Assembly: GCA_036274115.1 (NCBI GenBank)
Contig: DASUGI010000263.1
Coordinates: 1 to 64,000, forward strand
Length of the DNA stretch: 64,000 nucleotides
From: JADLHS01 sp036274115
GTDB lineage: Bacteria > Verrucomicrobiota > Verrucomicrobiia > Limisphaerales > JADLHS01
Reading direction: 5' to 3'
Shown: positions 40,814 through 49,417 of the stretch, one piece after another
Numbering within the stretch: the stretch's first letter is position 1
Layout of the letters: each line of letters opens with the position of its first letter
The notes under the pieces: model-generated
What the model was told of the DNA's origin: nothing
What the model saw: the letters and a program-made list of their open reading frames with translations, nothing else
Databases searched by the model: none
Position numbers and translations under genes: made by a program

Positions 40814-41989
40814 ATGAAATTCCTCGATGAGTATCGGGATGGCGAACTGGCGCAAAGATTCGCGCGGGAGATCCGGCGGATTACCACGCGACCGTGGACG
40901 ATCATGGAAGTTTGCGGCGGGCAAACGCATGCCATCGTGAAGTTCGGCATCGATGAATTATTGCCGAAAGAAATCACACTGATTCACGGGCCGGGCTGCC
41001 CGGTATGTGTTACGCCGTTGGAGGTCATCGACAAGGCGCTGGAGATTGCCGCGAAGCCTGGAGTCATTTTCACTTCGTTCGGCGACATGCTGCGCGTGCC
41101 GGGGAGCGCCACGGATTTGCTATCGATAAAAGCCAGTGGCGGCGATGTGCGGATGGTTTATTCGCCGCTGGACGCTGTGAAGCTCGCGGAGCAGATCCCG
41201 GCCAAGGAGGTTGTTTTCTTTGGAGTCGGTTTCGAGACCACCGCGCCAGCCACAGCGATGGCGGTGTTTCAAGCGGCGCAGAAGGGATTGAAGAATTTCT
41301 CGATGCTCATCTCGCATGTGCTCGTGCCGCCGGCGATTGAGGCTTTGATGTCGTCGCCGGACTGTCGCGTGCAGGCGTTTCTGGCCGCGGGTCATGTTTG
41401 CACGGTGATGGGTTACGAGGAATACCCTCCACTCGCCGCGAAGTATCGCGTGCCCATCGTCGTCACGGGCTTCGAGCCGCTGGACATCCTGCAGGGTATT
41501 CTGATGACGGTGCGGCAATTGGAGTCGGGCCGCGCTGAAGTGGAAAATCAATATGCCCGTTCAGTGCGGCGGGAAGGGAATCAGCCAGCGCAGGAGTTGA
41601 TTCGCAAAGTGTTCAAGGTCGTGCCGCGCAAGTGGCGGGGGGTCGGCGAAATCCCGCAAAGTGGACTCGGCCTGGCCGATGCCTACGAGGCGTTTGATGC
41701 GGAACGGAAGTTCGGTGTGGCTGACCGGCGTGTGGACGAGCCGGCGGATTGCATTGCGGGTTTGATTTTGCAGGGGTTAAAGAAACCGCACGAGTGCCCG
41801 GCGTTCGGCGGCCAATGCACGCCGGAACATCCGTTTGGCGCAACGATGGTTTCGAGCGAAGGCGCGTGCGCGGCGTATTACCGGTATCGAAGGCAACCGA
41901 GTCCGGGGAGAAACATCGAACATCCAACATCCAACGCCCAACATCGAACGGGGGTTTGCACGACGCGTTTCGCGACACTGTCCAGATGA
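40814..41989 (+). CDS. hypD: Hydrogenase formation protein HypD
   Basis: 391 residues. Iron-sulfur scaffold that, with HypC, assembles Fe(CN)2CO. Signs: MEVCGGQTHAIVKFGIDELL, HGPGCPVCVTPLEVIDKAL, FGDMLRVPGS, FFGVGFETTAPATA, GYEEYPPLA, and cysteines of the C-terminal cluster in DCIAGLILQGLKKPHECPAF and CTPEHPFGATMVSSEGACAAYYRY. A normal HypD ends at this last motif. Here about 30 residues more follow (RQPSPGRNIEHPTSNAQHRT...), and most come from a heptamer tract at 41914-41948. The stop overlaps the hypE start by 4 bp. Confidence 0.95.
   Translation: MKFLDEYRDGELAQRFAREIRRITTRPWTIMEVCGGQTHAIVKFGIDELLPKEITLIHGPGCPVCVTPLEVIDKALEIAAKPGVIFTSFGDMLRVPGSATDLLSIKASGGDVRMVYSPLDAVKLAEQIPAKEVVFFGVGFETTAPATAMAVFQAAQKGLKNFSMLISHVLVPPAIEALMSSPDCRVQAFLAAGHVCTVMGYEEYPPLAAKYRVPIVVTGFEPLDILQGILMTVRQLESGRAEVENQYARSVRREGNQPAQELIRKVFKVVPRKWRGVGEIPQSGLGLADAYEAFDAERKFGVADRRVDEPADCIAGLILQGLKKPHECPAFGGQCTPEHPFGATMVSSEGACAAYYRYRRQPSPGRNIEHPTSNAQHRTGVCTTRFATLSR
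41914..41948. repeat. Five tandem heptanucleotides in the 3' end of hypD
   Basis: CATCGAA, CATCCAA, CATCCAA, CGCCCAA, CATCGAA at 41914, 41921, 41928, 41935 and 41942. They lie after the last conserved HypD motif and code NIEHPTSNAQHRT as a C-terminal extension. Confidence 0.95.
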
Positions 41990-43023
41990 ACACCACTTGC
42001 CCCATTCCCATCCAGCAGTATCCGCACGTGCTGATGGCGCATGGCGGGGGCGGGAAGTTGATGCACCAACTGCTGGAGAATATTTTCGGCAAGGCGTTCA
42101 GTAATCCGATTCTGGACACGCGCCACGACTCGGCGCAGTTCAGCGTGCCGCCGGGCCGACTGGCGATGACGACCGATTCCTACGTGGTGCGCCCATTGTT
42201 TTTTCCGGGCGGCGACATTGGCTCGATGGCGATTCACGGCACGGTGAACGATCTCGCCATGAGCGGGGCGCGACCGCTGTATCTGAGTTGCGGATTCATC
42301 ATCGAAGAAGGGTTGCCGATGGAAACATTGTGGCGCGTGGTGGCGTCAATGCGCGACGCGGCGCAGCGGTGCGGCGTGCAGATCGTGACGGGCGACACGA
42401 AGGTCGTGGATAAAGGCAAAGGGGATAGCGTTTACATCAATACGACGGGTATTGGGGTGATCGAGCATTCGCTCAACATCGCGCCGACCAGTGTTCAGCC
42501 CGGTGATGCAGTGATTGTGAGTGGCGACCTGGGCCGGCACGGCATGGCAATCATGGCAGTGCGCGAAGGACTTCAGTTCGAAAGCACGATCGAGAGCGAC
42601 TCAGCGCCGGTGCGCGAACCCGTGCGGGCTTTGATCAAGGCGGGAATTGAAGTGCGTTGCCTGCGTGACCTGACGCGGAGCGGACTGGCGAGTGCGTTGA
42701 ACGAAATCGCCGAAGCTGCGAGCGTGAAAATAGCGATTGAGCAAAACGCAGTGCCGGTACGCGAGGATGTGCACGCTGCGTGCGAAATGCTGGGGCTGGA
42801 CCCGTTGCACGTGGCGAACGAAGGGCGGTTTGTTGCATTCGTCGCGGAAGACGATGCGGAACGCACGGTGCAGTTGCTCCGGCAATACGATGTCAGTGCG
42901 GGCGCGGCGTTGATCGGCAAAGTAGTGGAACGAACCACGCCGCTGGTGACCATCAAGAGCGCGATGGGCGCGAGCCGCATTCTGGATATGCCGAGTGGGG
43001 AGCAGTTACCGCGGATTTGCTGA
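41986..43023 (+). CDS. hypE: Hydrogenase expression/formation protein HypE
   Basis: 345 residues from the ATG overlapping the hypD stop (ATGA). ATP-dependent dehydration of the carbamoyl group on its own C-terminal cysteine to a thiocyanate, the cyanide donor. Signs: AHGGGGKLMHQLLENIF, DSAQFSVPPGRLAMTTDSYVV, GTVNDLAMSGARPLYLS, GDTKVVDKGKGD, and the required C-terminal end LPRIC. Intact and complete. Confidence 0.96.
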   Translation: MNTTCPIPIQQYPHVLMAHGGGGKLMHQLLENIFGKAFSNPILDTRHDSAQFSVPPGRLAMTTDSYVVRPLFFPGGDIGSMAIHGTVNDLAMSGARPLYLSCGFIIEEGLPMETLWRVVASMRDAAQRCGVQIVTGDTKVVDKGKGDSVYINTTGIGVIEHSLNIAPTSVQPGDAVIVSGDLGRHGMAIMAVREGLQFESTIESDSAPVREPVRALIKAGIEVRCLRDLTRSGLASALNEIAEAASVKIAIEQNAVPVREDVHAACEMLGLDPLHVANEGRFVAFVAEDDAERTVQLLRQYDVSAGAALIGKVVERTTPLVTIKSAMGASRILDMPSGEQLPRIC

Positions 43024-43137
43024 GCACGGGGAAGTGCTTGTCGCCAAAGTGGGTGATTGCGGAGTACGTTGCGGCTGGTAATTTGGGCGGCACGACGAAT
43101 TTTGCCGACAAACAGGAATGCCGGCGTGTACCCAGTG

Positions 43138-46035
43138 ATGAAACCATCGCACTTTCTCTCTCCTCAGCTAGTCGGGTTGGCGTGTATTGGGTGGCTCGTT
43201 TTGCAGTTGGGCGACGTTCGTGCCAAAGCAGATTCGCTGGAATCCGTCTTCGACAACCCGCCGCAGGATGCGCGGCTGCGGGCTTACTGGTGGTGGATCA
43301 ACGGCAACGTCACCAGGGAATCCATCACGCGCGACCTGGAGCAAATGAAGGCCAAAGGCTTCGGCGGCGCGCTCATCTGCGATGCGGATGGCTCCAGCCA
43401 GGATGGCAACGACCGGGCGCCGCACGGGCCGACGTTCTTCACGCCGGAATGGCGACAGCTTTACAAGCACACCTTGCGGGAAGCGGACCGGCTTGGGTTG
43501 GAGATGAGTTTGAACATCCAGAGCGGCTGGAATCTTGGAGGGCCGATGGTCTCCGCGGATGACGCACCGAAGAAGCTGGTTTGGACGGAGACAAGAGTTG
43601 CTGGCGAAACGAATCTCAACATCAAGCTTTCCCAGGCCAGAGGGCGGGACGGCTATTATCGCGACCTGTTTGTACTGGCGTATCGCGTGAATCCAGCTCT
43701 GCCCGGCAATCGAAGGCCGCTTCAGAATCAGCAGCAGAAAGCGCTGCTGGATGTGCTGCGGCCTTTCTCGGCGCCGGACAGTACACCCTTGTTCCAGGAA
43801 TTTTCATCCACCGCCGATGAGCAGGACACCAAAACGGCGGACGTGATCGACCTGACCAGGAAAATGGAGTCCGATGGCACGTTGAAATGGAACGCGCCGG
43901 CAGGCCAGTGGCAAATCATTCGCTTTGGTTGCACGCTCAATGATCATTGTCGCGTCTCCACGTGCAGCCAGGGCTGGGACGGTTATGCGCTCGACCCGTT
44001 CGATGCCGGCGCGTTCAAACGCTACTGGGATGCCGTGGTTGACCCGCTGATTGACGATGCCGGCCCACTGGCAGGCAAGACGCTCAGGTATCTGCACACG
44101 GACAGTTGGGAAGTGGAAGTCGCGAACTGGACGCCGACGTTGCGCGAAGAGTTCAAGAAACGTCGTGGCTACGACATGTTGCCCTGGCTGCCGGTGATTG
44201 CCGGCAAGATTGTGAACAGCCGCGACGAGAGTAATCGTTTTCTGCACGACTTCCGCCGCACGATGGGTGATCTGGCCATTGATAATCATTTCAAGCTGTT
44301 CAAAGACTGGTCGCACAAGCGCGGTCTGTTGATTCATCCCGAAAGCGGCGGCCCCCACGCCGTCCCGATTGATGCGCAACAATGCCTCGGTTTCAACGAC
44401 GCACCGATGAGCGAATTCTGGGCGTGGTCCTGGCGACATCGGGTTGGCGATGAGAATCGCTTCTTCGTCAAACAACCGGCCAGCGCCGCACACACGTATG
44501 GTCGCAAGCTGGTGCTCGCGGAAGGCTTCACGACGATTGGGCCGCACTGGCAGGAAACGTTGTGGGACAATCTCAAACCGTCGTTTGATCACGCCTGCAC
44601 GGAAGGACTCAATCTGCTTGTGTGGCATGCGTTCGTGAGTTCACCTGCCAGTGAAGGTATTCCCGGTCAGCAATATTTTGCCGGCACGCATTTGAACCCG
44701 CTGGTCACGTGGTGGGACAAGTCCGCGCCGTTCTTCGATTACATCAATCGTTGCCAGGCGCTGTTGCAGCAGGGATTGCCCGTTGCCGACGTCGCTTTCT
44801 ATTACGGGGATCACGTGCCGAATTTCGCGCGTTTGCGCAAATCCGATCCGGCAAGGCTCGGCGAAGGTTACGACTACGACGTCATCACCGAGGAAGTCAT
44901 TCTCAAGCGAATGAAGGTGAAATCTGGCAGGCTGGTCCTGCCCGATGGCGTGAGTTATCGGCTACTGGTGTTGCCGGACCGCACCGTGATCTCGTTGCCA
45001 GTGTTAAAGAAGCTGAAAGAGTTTGTCTCTGACGGCGCCATCGTGGTCGGTCCGAAGCCAACCGCGGCAACGGGCTTGAGGAGCTATCCGGACAGCGACG
45101 AGGAAGTGAAATCCATCGCGGACAAACTCTGGAGCAACAAGAACGTCATCAATGGTAAGACTGCCCGCGAAGTGCTGCTCGCCAGCGGTGTGAAGCCGGA
45201 CTTCGAGGCGCTGGCCACGAGCGCGAATCAATCTCCACCGAGCTTCAGTTTCATTCATCGTCGTGACGGTGACGCCGAAATTTATTTTGTGGCCAGCCGG
45301 GCGACGAACGCTGTCACTGCCGATTGCGCTTTTCGAGTCGCTGGCAAAGCGCCCGAACTTTGGAATGCTGTCACGGGTGAGCGCAAGTTTGCCGCGGCCT
45401 ACGAAGAAAAGGAGGGTCGCACTGCTGTGCCGCTCGATTTCGATCCCTGCGGCTCGTGGTTTGTCATTTTCCGCGAATCCTCAGCAAAGCATCCGCCCAG
45501 TGCGAAACGCAACGTGGCCAGCTTCACCCCGCTTTCGGAGATCACGGGAGCGTGGGCCGTTGCCTTCGATCCGAAGTGGGGTGGTCCGGAATCAGCCCAG
45601 TTTGATTCGCTGGTTGACTGGACCAAACGTCCCGAGCCGGGCATCAAGTTCTATTCCGGCACGGCGGTTTACCGCAAATCATTTGAAGCGCCTTCCAGTT
45701 TTGGCGGCAAATCGGTCTGGCTCGACCTTGGAGATGTTCGGGAACTGGCTGAAGTGCGAGTGAATGGCCAGTCGTGTGGGATTACCTGGTCGCCGCCGTT
45801 CCGCGTGGACATCACCCGCGCGCTCAAGCCGGGCACAAACCAGGTGGAGATCGAGGTGGTGAATTTCTGGCCGAACCGAATCATTGGTGATGCGCCATTG
45901 CCGAATGAAAAGCGGCTCACCAAAACAAACATCCGCAAGCTCACCTCCGAAAATCAAATGATGCGGTCTGGTCTGTTTGGTCCCGTGAGATTGCTGGAGC
46001 GGCGCCCGCCCGGCAGGACCGCGGTTGGTTCGTAA
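43138..46035 (+). CDS. Exported GH106-like glycoside hydrolase (probable alpha-L-rhamnosidase)
   Basis: 965 residues from the ATG at 43138 (signal peptide MKPSHFLSPQLVGLACIGWL). The stretch ARLRAYWWWINGNVTRESIT, DLEQMKAKGFGGALICDADG and EADRLGLEMSLNIQSGWNLGG is characteristic of the GH106 alpha-L-rhamnosidase family; later RYLHTDSWEVEVANWT and AEGFTTIGPHWQETLWDN agree. The last 130 residues (FEAPSSFGGKSVWLDLGDVR to NQVEIEVVNFWPNRI) form a GH2-type sugar-binding domain. Would release rhamnose from plant or microbial glycans. Starts 115 bp after hypE and probably has its own promoter. Confidence 0.83.
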   Translation: MKPSHFLSPQLVGLACIGWLVLQLGDVRAKADSLESVFDNPPQDARLRAYWWWINGNVTRESITRDLEQMKAKGFGGALICDADGSSQDGNDRAPHGPTFFTPEWRQLYKHTLREADRLGLEMSLNIQSGWNLGGPMVSADDAPKKLVWTETRVAGETNLNIKLSQARGRDGYYRDLFVLAYRVNPALPGNRRPLQNQQQKALLDVLRPFSAPDSTPLFQEFSSTADEQDTKTADVIDLTRKMESDGTLKWNAPAGQWQIIRFGCTLNDHCRVSTCSQGWDGYALDPFDAGAFKRYWDAVVDPLIDDAGPLAGKTLRYLHTDSWEVEVANWTPTLREEFKKRRGYDMLPWLPVIAGKIVNSRDESNRFLHDFRRTMGDLAIDNHFKLFKDWSHKRGLLIHPESGGPHAVPIDAQQCLGFNDAPMSEFWAWSWRHRVGDENRFFVKQPASAAHTYGRKLVLAEGFTTIGPHWQETLWDNLKPSFDHACTEGLNLLVWHAFVSSPASEGIPGQQYFAGTHLNPLVTWWDKSAPFFDYINRCQALLQQGLPVADVAFYYGDHVPNFARLRKSDPARLGEGYDYDVITEEVILKRMKVKSGRLVLPDGVSYRLLVLPDRTVISLPVLKKLKEFVSDGAIVVGPKPTAATGLRSYPDSDEEVKSIADKLWSNKNVINGKTAREVLLASGVKPDFEALATSANQSPPSFSFIHRRDGDAEIYFVASRATNAVTADCAFRVAGKAPELWNAVTGERKFAAAYEEKEGRTAVPLDFDPCGSWFVIFRESSAKHPPSAKRNVASFTPLSEITGAWAVAFDPKWGGPESAQFDSLVDWTKRPEPGIKFYSGTAVYRKSFEAPSSFGGKSVWLDLGDVRELAEVRVNGQSCGITWSPPFRVDITRALKPGTNQVEIEVVNFWPNRIIGDAPLPNEKRLTKTNIRKLTSENQMMRSGLFGPVRLLERRPPGRTAVGS

Positions 46036-46060
46036 CAAGCAGGTTAACGCAAAGTCCCAG

Positions 46061-46123
46061 GCGGTGTGTGGCAGGCCAGACGCAGAAGTTTCGATGCGTT
46101 GCGGCTGATGCATCGCACACCGC
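46061..46123. repeat. Nested inverted repeat after the GH106-like gene
   Basis: Outer arms GCGGTGTG (46061-46068) and CACACCGC (46116-46123); inner arms CGATGC (46092-46097) and GCATCG (46110-46115) directly abut the right outer arm. It may form a structured 3' end; no T run follows, so a terminator role is uncertain. Confidence 0.5.
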
Positions 46124-46204
46124 CGCGCCTCAAACATTTCAATCAGGACACTTCAAGGCGTTCATCCGCTTGACCACGACCGCGGACTCTGTCAGACATG
46201 GCGC

Positions 46205-47524
46205 ATGAACACGCGTTTTCTAGCTCTGGCCATGCTGCTCGGTTGCGCCATGGTATCGCCCGCCAAGGACAAGGTTCTTCACACGTTCAAGAAAACTCAG
46301 CTCAGCGACAAGTTCTGGTGCGAAGGCGCGACGTTCGGCGATTTGAATCGTGACGGCAAACTCGACATCATCTCCGGCCCGTTCTGGTACGAAGGACCGA
46401 GTTTTGAGAAACGCCACGAGTATTACCCGGCCAAAACGACCTTCAAACTGAAGAAGGACGGCAGCGAGCAAACCATTGAAGGTTTCGAAGGTGCGCTGGG
46501 TGTGGAAAACAAATACTCGGACAACTTTTTCGCGTTCACGTACGACTTCAACAAGGACAAATGGAATGACATCCTCATCATTGGATTTCCCGGCGAATGG
46601 ACGGCGTGGTTTGAAAATCCCAAAGGCAAAGAAGGCCACTGGACCAAACACGTCGTGTTCGACCAGACGGACAATGAATCGCCGACCTTCACGGATATCA
46701 CGGGTGATGGCAAGCCGGAGTTGATTTGCTCCACCAAGGGTCAATACGGCTATGCTGAACCCGATTGGGCCGACGCCAGCAAGCCGTGGAAGTTTCATCC
46801 CATCTCGCCCAACAAGAAGTATCAAAGGTTCACTCACGGACTGGGCGTTGGTGACGTGAACGGCGATGGACGTCAGGACTTGTTGGAGCAGGACGGCTGG
46901 TGGGAACAACCGAAATCGCTTAAAGGCGACCCGCTATGGACGTTCCATGAATTTGCCTTCACTCCCGGCTCGCATGGTGGTGCGCAGATGTATGCCTACG
47001 ATGTGAATGGCGACAAGCTGAACGATGTCATCACGAGTTTTGCCGCACACGGCTTTGGGCTCGTCTGGTACGAGCAGGTGCGTAACAAGGATGAGATCAC
47101 CTTCAAGCCGCACGTCATCATGTCCACCGAGCAGAAACGTGTGCCGAACGAATACGGCGTTTGCTTCTGCGAACTGCACGCGATTGATCTCGTGGACATG
47201 GACAACGACGGCCTGAAAGACATTGTCACCGGCAAACGCTTCTGGTCACACGGCCGGATGGGTGACCCGGATCGCGATAGCCCCGCGGTGCTTTACTGGT
47301 TCAAACTGGAACGAAGCAAGGGTAAGACGGCGAAGTTCGTGCCCTTCCAGATCGATGACGCTTCTGGCGTGGGCACGCAGGTCGTTGCCATGCCGTGCAG
47401 CGACAAGAAACTTCCGGACATCGTCGTGGGCAACAAGCGCGGCACGTTTTATTTCCAACACCAGGCCCGGAAGGTCAGTCCGGCTGAATGGGAAGCCGCG
47501 CAGCCCAAAATGGTTTCCCCGTAG
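46205..47524 (+). CDS. Exported FG-GAP/VCBS repeat protein
   Basis: 439 residues with signal peptide (MNTRFLALAMLLGCAMVSPA). Several beta-propeller blades carry calcium loops of the type DLNRDGKLDIISG, DITGDGKPELI, DVNGDGRQDLLEQ, DVNGDKLNDVIT and DMDNDGLKDIVTG. The pattern fits the secreted FG-GAP propellers common in this phylum, often near sugar or polymer degradation genes. No catalytic residues recognised. It may aid substrate binding for the upstream hydrolase. Confidence 0.85.
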   Translation: MNTRFLALAMLLGCAMVSPAKDKVLHTFKKTQLSDKFWCEGATFGDLNRDGKLDIISGPFWYEGPSFEKRHEYYPAKTTFKLKKDGSEQTIEGFEGALGVENKYSDNFFAFTYDFNKDKWNDILIIGFPGEWTAWFENPKGKEGHWTKHVVFDQTDNESPTFTDITGDGKPELICSTKGQYGYAEPDWADASKPWKFHPISPNKKYQRFTHGLGVGDVNGDGRQDLLEQDGWWEQPKSLKGDPLWTFHEFAFTPGSHGGAQMYAYDVNGDKLNDVITSFAAHGFGLVWYEQVRNKDEITFKPHVIMSTEQKRVPNEYGVCFCELHAIDLVDMDNDGLKDIVTGKRFWSHGRMGDPDRDSPAVLYWFKLERSKGKTAKFVPFQIDDASGVGTQVVAMPCSDKKLPDIVVGNKRGTFYFQHQARKVSPAEWEAAQPKMVSP

Positions 47525-47542
47525 GACGGGCGTCGCGATCTG

Positions 47543-48424
47543 TCAGAACACAAACTTGGGCTCGTACACCGGCCCAAAGCCATGCTTGCGCAGCAGTTCC
47601 ATGAACTTTGCGATGCCGCGCTTTTCATCAGCGCCAAGATGATAGTGAATGTGCCAGCCGAAGTAATCCTGCCGAAACTCCTCCGTGTATTCCGTGCGGC
47701 TGCGGATGATGTGCTCGATCGTATCGAGGCCGAAGTCCCGCGCATCGCGGAGCTGGCAACGCAGGCCGCTGGTATGAGCATCCCGACGCATCGCCCACAC
47801 CGCATAGACAAACGGCAGTCGCGTCAACTCCGTCCACGCAGCGCCGAGATCAAAGATTTTGTGAGTCGGATTGGCGAAAAGAAAATCCAACGCGGGATCG
47901 CCGATGAGCAGGACGAAATCCTGCTCCGCTGCGTCCGCATAATTTTCCAGCGGCGTGAATTCGGGTTTCAAGCCACGCTCGGCCAGCAGCACTTTCAGCA
48001 GCGTCACGCTGGTGAGTGAGGCGGGGTCGCAGAAAATTTCCTCGGCTTCCTCCAGCGGCTTCCGGTGCGCGAGAAAAACACTCTTCACTTCGCCGAGGGA
48101 AGCCACGGCGATGCCGTCGAGAATGTCATAACGATCGTGGAACAGCGGTTCGACGACGCTGACGAGCGCGGCGTCGAGTTTGTCGCGTTGGAGCATTTGC
48201 GCGAGATTGGCGGGCGTGTCATAGATGATCTCGCTTTCCAGACCGCGCGTGAGCGGCACGGCGTTGAGCGCCCGGACCGACCCGACCCGGAATCCGCCGA
48301 GCGACTGTTCCAGTGCGAACTCGCGGTCGCGATTCATGGCGATTTGCTCGCGTTCGAGTCGCTTGGCAATTTGCTCCGCCGATTCCGGCTGCGCCAGGCG
48401 AAGTTTGGGTGTTGAATCAGACAT
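47543..48424 (-). CDS. mqnA: Chorismate dehydratase (futalosine pathway)
   Basis: 293 residues. Converts chorismate to 3-enolpyruvylbenzoate, first committed step of the alternative menaquinone route. Family signs after a nonconserved 45-residue lead: RVGSVRALNAVPLTRGL, LDAALVSVVEPLF, IAVASLGEVKSVFLAHRKPL, LLIGDPALDF, IFDLGAAWTELTRLPFVYAVWA. The lead (AEQIAKRLEREQIAMNRDRE) may mean an internal start, for example at Met30. No other mqn genes are nearby. It implies menaquinone as the respiratory quinone. Confidence 0.87.
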   Translation of the reverse strand: MSDSTPKLRLAQPESAEQIAKRLEREQIAMNRDREFALEQSLGGFRVGSVRALNAVPLTRGLESEIIYDTPANLAQMLQRDKLDAALVSVVEPLFHDRYDILDGIAVASLGEVKSVFLAHRKPLEEAEEIFCDPASLTSVTLLKVLLAERGLKPEFTPLENYADAAEQDFVLLIGDPALDFLFANPTHKIFDLGAAWTELTRLPFVYAVWAMRRDAHTSGLRCQLRDARDFGLDTIEHIIRSRTEYTEEFRQDYFGWHIHYHLGADEKRGIAKFMELLRKHGFGPVYEPKFVF

Positions 48425-48502
48425 TTTACCAGCAATGAGGTAGCAAGCTGGGCGCCAGATTTCAATGACCGTCTCTTCTGAGCGAGTGCCACTTATACGG
48501 GA

Positions 48503-48576
48503 GGTAGGGACGCGTTCACCGCGTCCCGTTCTTACTCCGCCAAAAATTGGGGACGCGGGTGGAACGCGTCCCTACC
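48503..48576. repeat. Inverted repeat GGTAGGGACGCGTTC...GAACGCGTCCCTACC
   Basis: Arms of about 25-27 bases at 48503-48527 and 48550-48576 match except for one or two extra bases near the inner ends. It is immediately downstream of the phosphoesterase stop (48580) and upstream of mqnA (48424). Could act as a transcript end structure; the length and perfection suggest a dispersed element. Confidence 0.88.
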
Positions 48577-48579
48577 ATC

Positions 48580-49359
48580 TTAGATTTCAATAACCGTGAT
48601 CTCAGGCCGGCAACGAAAGCGCATCGGCCAGAGAAACCAGCCGATTCCGGCCCCAACGTAGAGCGGACCGGCAGATGTTTGAAAGAGCCCGAGATCGAAT
48701 TCATCACAACCGAACGGCACAACCACCGGTCCAAAAAAGGGAATTCGCACCTGGCCGCCATGGGAATGGCCGGCGAGCAACGCGTCGTACTTTTGACCGC
48801 CGAGTTTCTTCACCCAGGCAGGGTAGTGCATCAGAAAGACGTTTTTCACGCCGGGTTTGGCTGGCAACGGCGGTTGGTTGGCGCTCTTGCAAGTGGCACC
48901 GATGATGTTGACCTTTCCGTCGGGCGTCAGGATTTCCTGGTCCAACAACCAGCCTCCGCCCGTAGCTGCAAAGCAGTCCGTGATCCCGTCGAATGGAACT
49001 TTGGCCCAGTAATCATGATTTCCTGGCACGCCGTAGAGCGGAGCTTTGATGCCGGACAAAATTTCCAATGCTTCCGGCAAATGCTCTCCATCCTCGATGA
49101 TGTCGCCCGTGAAGCAAACAAAGTCCGGTGAGAGGGAATTGATGGTGTTCACGACCGCCTCGCCGTACTTGCGATCCCCTTTGTGATGCAAATCGGTGAA
49201 GTGAACGAAGCGGTGCGAAGGTTCCTCTTTCGCCAATCGAACGCGTCGAACCTTTAGCCAGTCCGGCTCAATCCAGCGAGCCTCCGCGAACAGGGCACAT
49301 GGCGTCAGAAGCATCCCGCCCAGAATGAAACGGCGGCGACTGACTTTGCTGAATTTCAT
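48580..49359 (-). CDS. Tat-exported calcineurin-like phosphoesterase
   Basis: 259 residues. Twin-arginine leader SRRRFILGGMLLTPCALFA. Binuclear metal site motifs in order: HFTDLHHKGDRKY (DxH), CFTGDIIEDGE (GD), GVPGNHDYWAK (GNHD), VFLMHYP, LLAGHSHGGQVRIP (GHSHGG). Same layout as YkuE/YaeI-type enzymes, some of which act on UDP-diacylglucosamine or lipid phosphates; the substrate here is open. The Tat leader suggests export with metal already bound. Confidence 0.9.
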   Translation of the reverse strand: MKFSKVSRRRFILGGMLLTPCALFAEARWIEPDWLKVRRVRLAKEEPSHRFVHFTDLHHKGDRKYGEAVVNTINSLSPDFVCFTGDIIEDGEHLPEALEILSGIKAPLYGVPGNHDYWAKVPFDGITDCFAATGGGWLLDQEILTPDGKVNIIGATCKSANQPPLPAKPGVKNVFLMHYPAWVKKLGGQKYDALLAGHSHGGQVRIPFFGPVVVPFGCDEFDLGLFQTSAGPLYVGAGIGWFLWPMRFRCRPEITVIEI

Positions 49360-49417
49360 TGTGGGCGAAGATAGGTTTCAACCATGCCGGTCGCAAGGCT
49401 AAGGAGGCGGCTGCTGG

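Noticed and set aside
41749..41985. Earlier start for hypE inside hypD
   Set aside because: The HypE family starts just before the AHGGGGKLM motif; the overlap ATGA at 41986 gives the right length.
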